From: Cryptomeria japonica
Lineage: Eukaryota > Streptophyta > Pinopsida > Cupressales > Cupressaceae
Direction of reading: 5' to 3'
Assembly (NCBI RefSeq): GCF_030272615.1
Contig: NC_081415.1
Location: 262,866,925-262,930,924 of the forward strand
DNA length: 64,000 bases
Shown: piece by piece, positions 33,769 to 45,585 of the stretch
How the letters are laid out: every line of letters begins with the position of its first letter
Position numbering within the stretch: the stretch's first letter is position 1
Notes under the pieces: model-generated
Databases searched by the model: none
Seen by the model: only the letters and a program-made list of their open reading frames with translations
What the model was told of the DNA's origin: nothing
Made by a program: the position numbers and the translations under genes

Positions 33769-35220
33769 AAAACTACAAGGACATAAGACATCACTAAATT
33801 CAAGGGAATAAGATCCCAAGCTTAGGATCTTAACTCATACAATCACATACAAGGACACAAAACTAAACAAAAAAAACAAACAAAAGGCAAATAGACAAAA
33901 GACACACAAAAGGGGTTAGCAATAAAAACAAAGTCTCGAAGTCAACTAGTTGAACAAACCTTGATAGTGAAAATATCTCAGCCACTAATATAATTCTCAA
34001 AATGCTATCTCAAGTGGTTACATGGAAAGAGAAAGAGCATACATCAATTGATGAAACAAGATTTAATGGCTAGTGAGGTATATTATGCTATGGGTTCATG
34101 AGCAGGAGAAAAAAACACATGGATTACACTAGCTAGCAAGCTATGTTATGTTAGGTGATCCATGAAAGAGAGGGCAAAAAGAAAAATGGATTCCACTAGC
34201 TATTAATTTGTGTTATGCTAGGTGAAACATGGATTCTCATGGGATAGCAAGTCATGTTATGCTGTGTGATCCATGTAGAAAGAGAAAGGGAGAGTCAAAG
34301 TAGTCTATCATTTTGAGTTATGATAGTCAACTCATCCTACAAAAGGAAAAGGAAGAGTTAAGTAGTCTATCAAGTTATGTTATTATATATAGTCAACTCA
34401 TCCTACAAAAGGGGTGTCAAGCAAAGGTTTCATAAATTGCAAGGTGATTGCAAATTGGAAAAGGAGAATTAAATAGTATAGCAAGTTGTGTTATGCTAGT
34501 CAACTCGTCCGACAAAAGGGAAATTTCCAAGAAAAGTTGTCTTATTACAAGGCAATTGATTTGACAATATTTTTCCAAGTGAAGCTTTCTTATCACAAGG
34601 TGAGCAATTGTAAAGGTGTTACCGGGACACCGCAACAAGGATAACCAAACAAAGCATTGTATGTAAGGAAATGCGTAACACAAATTCATCATAATCAATA
34701 AGGAGGTTGCATGTATGCCCTCATTAAGATGTCAACATAGGATAATGTTGATGTCTTAAACCAAGACAAGGATACATACCTTTACAAAATAGGATCCTAC
34801 TCAAATGTGTTATAAAAAAACCTTGAATGATATGATTAAATGTAAATTGTAACTAAATCAAGAACGCATGAATCACATAACTTGAAATGATAAATCTCAA
34901 ATTTGAAGCTTAAATGTAGAAATATGAAAACAACATGAAATCATACCCAACCCCTTTGGAAGAGGTACAAGTCAATCATGAGTCAATGATTCCCTATCAT
35001 CCTCCAACATCTCCTAAAGCTTCCATCATGATGAATGAATTTGATGCAAAATCGATGCTTCTTGATTAGATCTTGACTTTTCTGGTTTGAATCTTCACAT
35101 AAGATTGCATCTTCACTTCATTAGGATATCATAATATTACACCTTCAATTTTGCTTGAGTGCTCTAGATTCATATCACAAATGAGGAAAGGAACTCACTT
35201 ATATGTGAGATCCTAAATTT
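33768..35220 (-). repeat. Tat-like LTR part, copy 1
   Basis: Non-coding. Its right part is colinear with 12930-13260 of the LTR of element B (CATACCCAACCCC..., GAGGTACAAG, CAATC..AGTC). Inside, at 34100-34520, imperfect units on TAGCAAG(T/C)(C/T)(A/G)TGTTATGCTA...GTCAACTCATCCTACAAAAGG recur about every 60-90 bases. The end at 35220 is where the copia LTR begins. Confidence 0.6.
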
Positions 35221-35790
35221 TGTTAGTGTAGGTTTTTTATTTTCCTTATGTTAGGGGGTATTTATTTTTCCTACACATATATTATTTAAGCTTGCTTAGG
35301 TTAATAGGAGTGGTTTATATGAGGACACGTGGCGAAATACTTCAGCTACATGTGTAACTCTCCACCTCACATGGGTAGTTGAGTTACACACCCTCTTTTG
35401 GCTTGTTGTGCCACCTCTCATAACCAATATTTTGTCATTTCCTAAGTGGGTTATGGGGTAGTTGGGTTTCACACCCTCTTTTGGCCTTATGTGCCAAGTT
35501 TCTCAATTCCTTTTTTGTCTTTAGGTAAGGAGGTTATGCCACATGTTTTGGCATTTACCAAGAAGGTAAAACCTCCCACTTTTTATGGGGAATAAGAGTT
35601 AATACACCCCTTGGATGTATATGCTTATATTTTTCTATATAATAAGCACTATACTCTCACCTTCACTAGTTAAGTTAGTGGAGTGATAGCTCGGTGAGAG
35701 TCTTCTCAAAATTCTCCTCTTTGTCTCTATTTCTCTCTCATATTGAAATTATCTTTATTCAGCTATTTTGATCTTTGATCATCCGTTGTG
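35221..35790 (+). repeat. Copia element D 5' LTR fragment at duplication junction
   Basis: The first 570 bases or so of the LTR seen at 41325-41965, preceded by the same AATTT target base set (35216-35220). It stops at GTTGTG and joins GGAGTAAATAGAAGG, which is LINE sequence. The remaining 70 bases of the LTR and the whole element are missing here. Confidence 0.9.
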
Positions 35791-35896
35791 GGAGTAAATA
35801 GAAGGATATTCCATGATCATAAGTTGGGTGTAGAAGAGGTTATCCCAAAAATAAAATAAAAATAGAATTATTGAAGTTGTTAATGCAAGGGTTAAA

Positions 35897-36450
35897 ATGA
35901 ACAGGATTGATATTTTTTCTTTTTGGGATAATCAAATGCAAAGAAGATGGGATGGTTTGGTTGGTTCTATTAACAATGTGACCACTAAAACAAAGGAAAG
36001 GTCCTTAGAACACTGGAAGGCTCATGAGACAGGGAGGCTAAAAATGAATTTTCACAGAGTGGTTGAAGGAAATATGGGAAGGGCTGGCATGGGGTGCTTA
36101 ATTAGAGATGAGAAAGGACAATGTGTGGGGGCACTGGCTATGAATCTAGTTAAGGAAACACATAATGAAGCAAAGTTGTCAAATCTTATGTTAGGTTTGA
36201 AGTTGTGTAAGGAACTAGATGTAAAGGTGGTGGACATCGATAGGGATTCACAATTTTTGCATTAATGTTGTTAGTAGAAATCAGATTAATAGTTGAAAGT
36301 TGGGGACTTGGGTTGATCAAATTAAGGAAAGCATGGCCACATTTGAGGATGTTAGAGTAACACATGTTTTTCGTGAAAGCCATAAGGCAGTAGAAATTTT
36401 AGCAAATATTGGCATAGGTTTGAAGGATGATGATCATATCCAAATAGATT
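35897..36450 (+). pseudogene. LINE RNase H (RVT_3), copy 2
   Basis: Duplicate of 29717-30270 with the same layout: open for 122 codons, then a stop, then the VFRESHKAVEILANIG block. Differences include Lys-to-Gln at residue 14 and Ala-to-Val in the VAEGN block (here VVEGN). It carries no RT in front, because the duplication cut the LINE. Confidence 0.85.
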
Positions 36451-36479
36451 AGGAGAAGTCATCGGATTTCACAAATATT

Positions 36480-37426
36480 CTAGGTGCGGATTATGGCAAC
36501 CTTTTGCAATACCCTAAAAATGGTCATCTAAACCATGGGCCCCTAATCTTGACTACATCACCAAGGTCCTAACCAAAGGCTATTAAATCAATTTTGAGCA
36601 CCTAATTAATTAATTCCTAAATCATCAATGTCAAATGGCAAAATAATCTTTTCAATTAAATAAATCATCAAAATCTCTTTAATCAATTATCCTATTTATT
36701 TAATTAAATATCCTAGCATATTTAATTAATAAATCAATTTGCCATTAAATCATCAAAAAGGAATTAATTTGAGATAATTTGAAAAAGAAATTTCAAAAAA
36801 AGAGCAAAATTGAATAAAAGTGAATAAATCGAAGAAAGCTTGTTTTAAGAAAGGAAAACGGTTTATAAATCAGTTTTTTCTGATTTTATCTCAATCTTAT
36901 CTCAATCTTATCTCCTTCAAATATGAAGAAAGCAACCAATCACATCAAATCACCTGGATTGTGCTACTTTTGGGAGAATCTTGACCGCTCATCAACAATC
37001 AATCTTGACTGTCGCTTTCTCTCTAGATTTTCTATAATTTCAGGCTCTCATCTCTCAATAAAAAAAAAGGTTAGAGATTTAATTGTTATCATGTTGGTTT
37101 TGCTCTAGAGCCATTGAGAATATTGCATCTTAGCTTATTGCATATTAGATTAAACATGTTAGCTTGATAGAATCATATAACTTGATAATTATTGTTAGCG
37201 TCTAGATTTCATATAGCTTAATCTTTCATTCATATAGATTAAATCCTCCATCTTGGTGTAGTCTAGTCACTGGTATTGCTTAGATAAATCTGAGAGCAAA
37301 TATACACTCGCATATTTTAGGAGGCAATAGGTCGACTTATTATGGTTTTAAATTCATTGATTTTGATCAACTAACCATGCATGCAATGACTTATTGAGTG
37401 TTTGTGTTTCAGATACAGATTCCAAA

Positions 37427-37429
<3 letters not shown>
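36480..37429 (+). repeat. Gypsy-like LTR or solo LTR, copy 2
   Basis: Duplicate of 30300-31250 with a few substitutions and a one-base shorter A-run near 37063. Confidence 0.4.

Positions 37430-37468
<39 letters not shown>
37430..37468. repeat. (CA)n microsatellite, copy 2
   Basis: 39 bases, about half the length of copy 1. Confidence 0.98.
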
Positions 37469-37470
<2 letters not shown>

Positions 37471-37932
37471 TTCAATTCCTCGAGAAGGAGTTGGTTGATT
37501 ATCAGAGAAGATGTGGTAGTATGGAGGTCACGGGGGACAAAGGTAGACACTGTAAAAATATGGAGGTGAGACGATAGGAGCACTAGGTAGATATGATTTC
37601 GTTGACAGAAAGTAGGAGTTAGCACAACCTTTGGAGGTGAATATTTCATGTGTGGTGCTTGTTACTCTTTTAAAGCAACCAAATTGTATCCAAGGAGGAT
37701 TTCACGCAGGTCAGAATGGTAGATGGGATTGTTAGAACAATGATGAGATTGTTAGATTGAAGGGATATTTAACAGGAAGAAGGGGATTTGGTAGGTAAGG
37801 CAAGATGGCATACAATTTTGGCATCAAATGTTTGTGCAAAGAGGAATGTAGAAGGCTCAATGGAGAAAGTTTTTTGTCATCAAAGAAGATGTTGTGTTGG
37901 AGGCAATGATCTAGCGATCGCAATCAAAAAAA

Positions 37933-37965
37933 GTTTTGGAACCTCGTACGCGTTTTGTTGTCAAT
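37933..37965 (+). repeat. Left inverted repeat of cassette, copy 2
   Basis: Same sequence as 31801-31833; reverse-complement partner at 39492-39525, where ACGCG is conserved better than in copy 1. Confidence 0.75.
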
Positions 37966-38005
37966 AAAGGTACTATTCTATTTTAACATGCTACATAATC
38001 TATAC

Positions 38006-39370
38006 CTCAGGCGTTGAAGCTGCAGCTACAACAATTGCGGGAGGAATATCAAATGGTGTATTAAAACCCACTACTGCATCCTGAAATATATATTGTTTGT
38101 ATCAATTTAAATCGATCTATAAATGAAAATTCATTTATATTTACAATTTTTAAGTGATTATTAAATAAAAAATCAATTCAAATTAACAGTCCTCTATTTG
38201 CATGTGATCACTAAACACCATATCCACCAAATCACCAGTCAACGCCACATCCTCTATAGTGGTAGTCTGACATCTACTCCCACAAATTGTACACATATGG
38301 GACGTGGAACCATCTTCATTGGCCTCGACATCCATCCTAGAGCATATACCTGAACAACTAGGACACACATGTTGAATGGGCTCACCAAGGCCATATGGCT
38401 CAACTATTGGATCATCGTCTGGGCCAAGAGGGTGTGATAACTTTGTTCCATGTTGAATGATGACATTGGGCAATGCAGTGGCCGCCAAAAGAGTCTATAG
38501 CTCCATTGACTCTTTCAGGGTTACTGGGATCATGACATGGACCACAGGTTTTGGTGCTAGGGGGATGCGAATTTGGGGGTTTAGTACCCTCCAAGATCTA
38601 GGTCTATCTTGGGTAGAGCCTCTACCTCTACCTTGGAACTCTCTCATATAAAAATATTTTGGTTTCTCAGTGAGGATAAAATCACAATATAGTTTCCTCA
38701 AAAAATATAATGGAACCTCAAAATTATTACAAGGTGGTTGGTCAAAGACCATCCACCACCTATCCCAAAAAGCATTTTTCATCTGCAAATGGCTACACCA
38801 GTGTATAAGAAACCTCTTTGAATTAATAGGTAAGGTCTCAGCCGTTTTGGGATCAATAAAAAGAGCACATATTTGTGCTTATGTTTTGTTTTCACTTCAG
38901 TATATGACAACCCACTAGCATAAAAAGCACGACATCGATCCCTATATCTTCCCATTTTGTAATTTGATTGGAAAATTCATTGGCACTAATAGCCAAAGAT
39001 TCTAGGGTTGTGGCAAGGGATGCATGATTCTCATGCTCGGATGCCTTCAATCTATTCACCAATCTAGTTATTTTGACACTGTTTTGTGTTAACTGGTTTA
39101 TCAAATCCTCTTGTGTAGTTTGTGAATGGTTTACTAGAGGAGCTGGAGGGTTTGTATCTTGAGGGTTCTCCTGTGGGTTCTATTATGGGGTTTTCCCTAA
39201 GTTTTCAAGAGGTGTGTCTTGCAGGGGGCATTATTTTCTAAATCTGATATACATTCATAACAAAAAAAATTTAAAAATAACTAAAAATGATGAATTTACA
39301 TTCTAATTGCAAATATAATTTATCAAATGCATACAATAGATGAAAAATACAATCTCGTACCTCTTTCCAT
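38006..39370 (-). CDS. Uncharacterised multi-exon zinc-ribbon protein, copy 2
   Basis: Same minus-strand exon model as copy 1: 39370-39361 (ATGGAAAGAG/GTACGAG), 39237 to about 38183, and 38080-38006. The splice signals and the CPSC...CTIC-GSRC pattern are kept. CAG is retained where copy 1 has a TAG before LTQNSVKI, but a one-base deletion near 38955 shifts the frame (ITKWEDIG against IKKWGSYRD in copy 1), and the tandem TAATAG near 39190 is shared. Function unknown; probably decayed in both copies. Confidence 0.45.
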
Positions 39371-39491
39371 TGTGTGTGTGTTTGATTTTAAAAAACTATG
39401 TTCATGTATTGTGTTGCTTGAAACCCTTAAAGTGTTTTTTCTTGCTATCGTGGGTGAAAATGATCCAGCAATTACAGTCAAAACAAAATTA

Positions 39492-39525
39492 TTGACAGCA
39501 AAACGCGTATGGGGTTTTGAAAACT
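39492..39525 (-). repeat. Right inverted repeat of cassette, copy 2
   Basis: Partner of 37933-37965; see copy 1 for the flanking sub-terminal words. Confidence 0.7.
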
Positions 39526-39660
39526 AAACTGTGTATGCATTTAGTATAAGCAAAACCCCGTACCCAGTTTTTCTTCATTTAGCCTCAGCAAAATGATCCA
39601 AAACATGTATGGGGTTTTTAAAATGTCAAATAACCAGTGCGCGTTTTGTGTTTTTCCAAC

Positions 39661-39691
39661 TTTTTTTTTTTTTTGGGGGGGGGGGGGGGGG
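39661..39691. repeat. (T)14(G)17 homopolymer junction, copy 2
   Basis: Counterpart of 33540-33577. Confidence 0.9.
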
Positions 39692-39801
39692 CGTCCACCT
39701 GTTTGCACACCATCTTTGCACACACACCCATAGCTAAAACGAGTCACACTAAGGTAGGGTACAAAAAGTGATGTAAATTGTACATGGTTATAATTTACGA
39801 T

Positions 39802-39806
<5 letters not shown>

Positions 39807-39870
<64 letters not shown>
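39807..39870. repeat. (GA)n microsatellite, copy 2
   Basis: 64 bases of AG repeat. Confidence 0.97.
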
Positions 39871-39871
<1 letters not shown>

Positions 39872-41324
39872 AAAACTACAAGGAGATAAGACATCACTAA
39901 ATTCAAGGGAATAAGATCCCAAGCTTAGGATCTTAACTCATACAATCACATACAAGGACACAAAACTAGACAAAAAAACAAACAAAAGGCAAATAGACAA
40001 AAAGACACACAAAAGGGGTTACCAGTAAAAACAAAGTCTCGAAGTCAACTAGTTAAAGAGACCTTGATAGTGAAAATATCTCAGCCAGTAATATAACCTT
40101 CAAAATGCTATCTCAAGTGGTCACATGGAAAGAGAAAGAGCATACATCGAGTGATGAACCAAGATTTAATGGCTAGTGAGGTATATTATGCTATGGGTTC
40201 ACGGGGAGGAGAAAGAAACACATGGATTCCACTAGCTAGCAAGCTATGTTATGGTAGGTGATCCATGAAAGAGAGGGCGAAAAGAAACATGGATTCCACT
40301 AGCTATTAATCTGTGTTATGCTAGGTGAAACATGGATTCTCATGGGACAGCAAGTCATGTTATGTTGTGTGATCCATGTAGAAAGAGAAAGGGAGAGTCA
40401 AAGCAGTCTATCATGTTGAGTTATGATAGTCAACTCATCCTACAAAAGGAAAAGGAAGAGTTAAGTAGTCTATCAAGTTATGTTATTATATATAGTCAAC
40501 TCATCCTACAAAAGGGGTGCCAAGCAAAGGTTTCATAAATCGCAAGGTGACTGCAAATTGGAAAAGGAGAATTAAATAGTCTAGCAAGTTGTGTTATGCT
40601 AGTCAACTTGTCCAACAAAAGGGAAATTTCCAAGAAAATTTGTCTTATTACAAGGCAATTGATTTGACAATATTTTTCCAAGTGAAGCTTTCTTATCACA
40701 AGGTGAGCAATTGTAAAGGTGTTACCGGGACACTGCAACAAGGATAACCAAACAAAGCATTGTACGTAAGGAAATGTGCAACACAAATTCATCATAATCT
40801 ATAAGGAGGTTGCATGTATGCCCTCATTAAGATGTCAACATAGGATAATATTTATGTCTTAAACCAAGACAAGGATACATACCTTTACAAACTAGGATCC
40901 TACTCAAATGTGTTATATAAAAACCTTGATTGATATGATTAAATGTAAATTGTAACTAAATCAAGAACGCATGAATCACATAACTTGAAATGATAAATCT
41001 CAAATTTGAAGCTTAAATGTAGAAATATGAAAACAACATGAAATCATACCCAACCCCTTTGGAAGAGGTACAAGTCAATCATGAGTCAATGATTCCTTGT
41101 CATCCTCCAACATCTCCTAAAGCTTCCATCATGATGAATGAATTTGATGCAAAATCAATGCTTCTTGATTAGATCTTGACTTTTCTGGTTTGAATCTTCA
41201 CATAAGATTGCATCTTCACTTCATTAGGATATCATAATATTACACCTTCAATTTTTGCTTGAGTGCTCTAGATTCATATCACAAATGAGGAAAGGAACTC
41301 ACTTATATGTGAGATCCTAAATTT
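39871..41324 (-). repeat. Tat-like LTR, left part, interrupted by copia element D
   Basis: Duplicate of 33768-35220. It ends with GATCCTAAATTT and continues at 47917 (AATTGGATGAAATGG) after the copia element, so the two parts were once joined. Confidence 0.65.
41320..41324. repeat. Target-site duplication AATTT, left
   Basis: AATTT directly before TGTTAG of the 5' LTR, identical to 47912-47916 after the 3' LTR. Confidence 0.9.
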
Positions 41325-41965
41325 TGTTAGTTTAGGTTTTTTATTTTCCTTATGTTAGGGGGTATTTATTTTTCCTACACATATATTATTTAAGCTTGCT
41401 TAGGTTAATAGGAGTGGTTTATATGAGGACACGTGGCGAAATACTTCAGCTACATGTGTAACTCTCCACCTCACATGGGTAGTTGAGTTACACACCCTCT
41501 TTTGGCTTGTTGTGCCACCTCTCGTAGCCACTATTTTGTCATTTCCTAAGTGGGTTATGGGGTAGTTGGGTTTCACACCTTCTTTTGGCCTTATGTGCCA
41601 ACTTTCTCAACTTATTTTTTGTCTTCATGTAAGGAGGTTATGCCACATGTTTTGGCATTTACCAAGAAGGTAAAACCTCCCACTTTTTATTGGAAATAGG
41701 AGTTAATGCACCCCTTGGATGTATATGCTTATATTTTTCTATATAATAAGCACTATACTCTCACCTTCACTAGTTAAGTTAGTGGAGTGATAGCTCGGTG
41801 AGAGTCTTCTCCAAATTCTCCTCTTTGTCTCTATTTCTCTCTCATATTGAAATTATCTTCATTCAGCTATTTTGATCTTCGATCATCCATTGTGTGAGGA
41901 GTTGCATGTGATCTATGACCAACATCAGATCTTGGCTCGATTCTCGCTTCTCGTAGAATCTCACA
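41325..41965 (+). repeat. 5' LTR of copia element D
   Basis: TGTTAGTTTAGG at the start, CTCACA at the end, directly followed by the primer site. A TATATAA at about 41741 (TTTTTCTATATAATAAGC) is the likely TATA box. Confidence 0.95.
41738..41748 (+). promoter_or_regulatory. Likely TATA box of element D LTR
   Basis: CTATATAATAA about 225 bases before the LTR end; the same sequence is in the 3' LTR near 47687 and the fragment near 35636. Confidence 0.45.
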
Positions 41966-41977
41966 TGGTATCAGAGC
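41966..41977 (+). other. Primer-binding site, element D
   Basis: TGGTATCAGAGC, complementary to the 3' end of plant initiator tRNA-Met, with no spacer after the LTR. Confidence 0.95.
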
Positions 41978-42993
41978 TTATTGTCTGGTATAGCTCATTG
42001 CTTTTTTTTGATTTATTTGAGGGATTTGAGACTTTTATATAGCTAATATTTTCCTTTAAAACTAAGTATGCTCTTCTCCTGCATTCTCGTGTGATCTGGA
42101 GAATCAAAACAGTTTAAAGGAAAATAGCTTCTAGTTAAATCTGGTTTACATGTATGTGTTCTTGTAAGATCTGGGTGATTGCAACTTTGTGGTAATATTG
42201 GAAGATTAATAAGAATTTCCAGAGTGTCCATAAGGCTTGACAAAGTCAAAAGTGACTTTTACTTCACCAAAATCAGAGTTTGGAGGACACAGTAAAAAAT
42301 CGGAGTAAATTTTTTTTACTGGAGTTGTTTTTATTTTGGCTTTAGTGTTCCAACTTCTGTTCACTTTCACAAAAAACAATTTTTGGGTTTTCTTCCCAGC
42401 ATCAAAAAACTTTTGGGTTTCGGATGGTATTTCTAGAAAATTAATAAATGTTGTATAAATTGAGCTTGAATAGGGCCTAAGCCATTTTTCTATCAAGGAA
42501 ATTCAACAACATTTCTTAAAAGTTGCACAACTTTTGCCTCGGGTGTCAGATTTTTGCAAACAAATACTTGATGGAAAGTTGGAAATGAGCACTCTCCATT
42601 ATTGCAGGTCTAATTGAATTTTTTTGCCTTTGTCTATCAGATATTAAAGGTTGGATCAGCTATTTCGTTTTCTCTTCAATTGGTCATATATTTCTCCTCA
42701 CAACTCTGTTTTTCAAATACTAATAGTTGTTGGAAATGTATTGAGATAAATTAAGCAGTTATAAGGCTAATTTGTTCTAGATCTTGTCTCAAATTATTTG
42801 TATTTAAAATCTCTATTGGTTTCTTAAAAGAATTGTAATCTAATAAAAAGCCTTGTAAATGCACTAATTATAAAGTGCCAACCTTGTAATATTTGGGGGG
42901 GGTGATTTCTGAGACTAGTGAAAAGGGGGGGTGTCTCTTGTGCCTTCTTTCTTGCACTTTTCCTGATTCTTTGCAATCTTCTTTTCTACTATC
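41978..42993 (+). other. Untranslated leader of element D
   Basis: About 1 kb without a coding domain between primer site and gag. It has two G-runs near 42895-42902 and 42925 close to the gag start. Confidence 0.7.
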
Positions 42994-43887
42994 ATGGATA
43001 CATCTATAGTTCCACTTTTAACACCATATAATTATTTTGAATAGAAATCTAAGATGATAATATATCTGAAAAGACATGGATATCATCGTGTTACTATGAG
43101 ACTTGAAATTGAACCTCAAGATGCTGTAGAAAAGATTAAATGGTTTAATAAATGTGATGAAGCTTTTGGTACTCTATGTATGTCAGTCTCTCCAGACCTT
43201 CTTTTTCACATTGAATCTGCCACTACACCAAATGCAGTGTGGATTACTTTGGAAAACCTCTTTGGTAAGTAGGATGAGCTAAGAGGTCATCAGTTAGAGA
43301 ATGAACTCATAGGGTTGAATCCAACCAATTTTGATACTATACAAGACTTCTTCACTAAACTTAAGTCTGTAAGATTGCAATTGAAACGATGTGGAACTAA
43401 GAAAGATGATAAGCAACTGATCTTGAGTATTCTTTCTAAGTTTGGTCCTAACTATTCAGTGTTTGTTTCTACATTCTATGCTACAAAATGTGCCCTAGGT
43501 ACCACATTCAAAATGCCTTCTCTTGATGAATTTGCTGTAGAACTCACTAGGGAGCAAGACAAATTGGTTCAAATGGGTACAATAAAACCCTCTAAGTCAC
43601 ATGCCTTAGTTGTAAATCAAGGCACACAAGAACAAAAAGGGTCTAGTAAGCAAGATAAGAAACAAAAGAACCAAGGAGAGAAGAAAAAAGATCAGAAATC
43701 TGCTACTTCAAAAGCAGATAATCAGACCTCTTCATCAAGAGGTGAACAACCTGAGAAGGAGAAGGTCAAGTGTTCTTATTGTAAGAGGCCTAGTCATGAT
43801 GAAAATAAGTGTTTAAAGAAACAAATTGATCACCTTTCAAATCTTCTTGAAAAGAATAATATCAAGGTGCCTGATTCAGTCAAATAA
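42994..43887 (+). pseudogene. Copia gag with zinc knuckle
   Basis: Gag forms the particle that packages element RNA. ATG at 42994 opens MDTSIVPLLTPYNYFE, followed by a TAG at 43042 where Trp is expected in this family (the YF-W-K context), then an open frame from 43054. A second TAG at 43270 replaces Gln after LFGK. The middle is the UBN2-type domain (TTPNAVWITLENLFGK, then LQLKRCGTKKDD). A Lys/Gln-rich linker leads to a CX2CX4HX4C knuckle at 43771-43812. A TAA at 43885-43887 ends this piece. Confidence 0.85.
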
Positions 43888-44190
43888 AGTTCATCAGAAG
43901 GATCTTCTAAGGATACAGATAAGAGTAAAGGGAAAGGAAAGGGTAAGGCCCTAGTTGCTATTGCTTCACAACCCAACTCTTGGATAATTGACTTGGGTGC
44001 TTCGCACCATATGGCTTCTTCAAAAGATGATTTCACCTCTTTAGAGCCATGTTCTATGCCTTCCATACTAATGGGTGATGACACTCTTGTTGAAGTGCAT
44101 GGGAGAGGGTCTGTTGATGTGGGCGAAGGAACATTTAAGGATGTCCTTTGTGTTCCATCTTTATCAACTAATCTCCTATCTGTTTATTAG
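43888..44190 (+). pseudogene. Copia aspartic protease, broken
   Basis: Protease cuts the gag-pol polyprotein. WIIDLGASHHM at 43981-44013 is the active-site region: the catalytic Asp stays, but the DSG serine is Leu (TTG, one transition from TCG). The flap-side blocks VEVHGRGSVDV and LCVPSLSTNLLSV follow as usual. A TAG ends the piece at 44188 where Gln is expected. Confidence 0.8.
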
Positions 44191-45585
44191 ATCACTCACA
44201 CTGGTTCTAGCAAGCAAGTTGAGTTCACACCAGATACAGTGGTAATCAGTGAAATGCATAATGGGTGTACTATTGTTGTGGGAAAAGCAGATCATCAATC
44301 TAGATTATATCAGTTTTCTCACTTTGTTCCTGACTCTCCTTCGACAGTTTTACTCACTCATGCAGATGAGATTAGTTGTTTGTGGCATCACCGATTTGGC
44401 CACTTGAACTATCGTTACTTGCAACAACTCAATAAACAAGACATGGTTTCAAGGTTGCCTTCTATTCAATTTTCTGATGGAGTTTGCCAGGGATGTATTC
44501 TTGGTAAGCATCTTGAGGAGAAGTATGATAAAGGCAAAGCATGGAGAGCTCCACAGCTATTGGAGTTCGTACATAGTGACTTGGCAGGACCATTTCCACA
44601 ACCATCTTTCAGCAGGGCTAGATATGTCTTAACATTTATTGATGACTTTTCCAGATTTACATGGGTTCACTTTCTCAAACAAAAGTTTGAGGTATTTGAG
44701 AATTTTCTAGATTTCAAAGTTTTTGTAGAGAAACAATCTGGGAAGTTCATCAAGATTCTGTGTACAGATAATGGGGGTGAATATGTTAATAATCAGTTTG
44801 AACAATTTTGTGCTTCAGAAGGTATCAACATGCAGCACACAGTTCCATACAGTCCTCAGTAGAATGGTGTCACAAAACAGAAGAATAGGTCCTTGAAGGA
44901 GATGGCAAATTGTATGATTCACTCCAAGTCTTTGGCACCTCAGTATTGGGCAGAGGCCATGAATTGTGCATGTTACATCCAAAACCGAGTTCCTCATAAA
45001 GATGTGAAGGGGGTAACTCCTTTTCAAGCTTGGACCGGTCGGAAACCTACAGTTAAGCATTTTAGAGTGTTTGGTTCTCTTGCATGGGCCCACATTCCAG
45101 CAGAGAAACGCAAGGCTATGGATCCGCAGAGCAAGCCTTGCATATTTGTTGGGTATCCAGATGATGTCAAAGGGTATAGACTTCTCCATCCCTCTACACA
45201 TGAGTTGTTCATTGAGAGGAGTGTTCATTTTGAGGAGAGTTCTTCTATTTCTTCTCATACCACTTCTCCATCCACTATCACATTGGAGACATTTCATGAT
45301 GATGACAGTTCTTCTGAGGATCTTAATCCTCCTAATCCTATTGAGGAGTCTTCTTCCTCCACTTCAGATGGTGATATTGATGGTGAGGATTCACATTCTT
45401 CTCATAGTCATCCTTCAGAGGTTGATGATTCTCTCCCAGACTCTCCAGCTTCAGTGCCTCTTTGGGCTCGACAAACTTTTGAGTTAGCAAGAGATTGGCT
45501 TGGTGATCCATCAGATTCTAGAAGAACTAGGTCACAATTTCAGCAAGCTCCACATCTCTTCATTGCTTCAACTTTTGATCCATAG
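44191..45585 (+). pseudogene. Copia integrase, broken, catalytic Glu lost
   Basis: Integrase joins the cDNA to target DNA. GAG-pre-integrase zinc residues: WHHRFGH with CQGCILGK near 44380-44500. Catalytic Asp residues appear in VHSDLAGPF and CTDNGGEY. After YSPQ comes TAG (44860) and NGV-T-K-Q-K-N-R, so the third catalytic residue, Glu in the usual NGVxE, is Lys, a change reachable by one G-to-A. The C-terminal block RVPHKDVKGVTPFQAW...FGSLAWAH is well kept; an acidic Ser-rich linker ends at a TAG at 45583. Confidence 0.85.

Larger units (their letters stand above)
29617..35796. repeat. Tandem duplication unit, copy 1
   Basis: AATAGAAGGATATTCC at 29617 recurs at 35797, offset 6180, and the sequence stays colinear from there. 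In 29617-30290 I count roughly eight substitutions against copy 2, so divergence is low (about 1-2% here). The unit starts inside the LINE and ends inside a copia LTR fragment. Largest length differences are in the CA, T/G and GA tracts. Confidence 0.95.
35797..41894. repeat. Tandem duplication unit, copy 2
   Basis: Colinear with 29617-35790. It ends at the equivalent point inside the 5' LTR of the complete copia element, after which the sequence continues into the rest of that element. Confidence 0.95.

Noticed and set aside
39541-39906. 121-codon minus-strand frame rich in Ser-Leu
   Set aside because: It runs over the GA repeat and the T/G tract; low-complexity artefact.
44815-45297. 160-codon minus-strand frame opposite the copia integrase
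   Set aside because: Shadow of the integrase frame.
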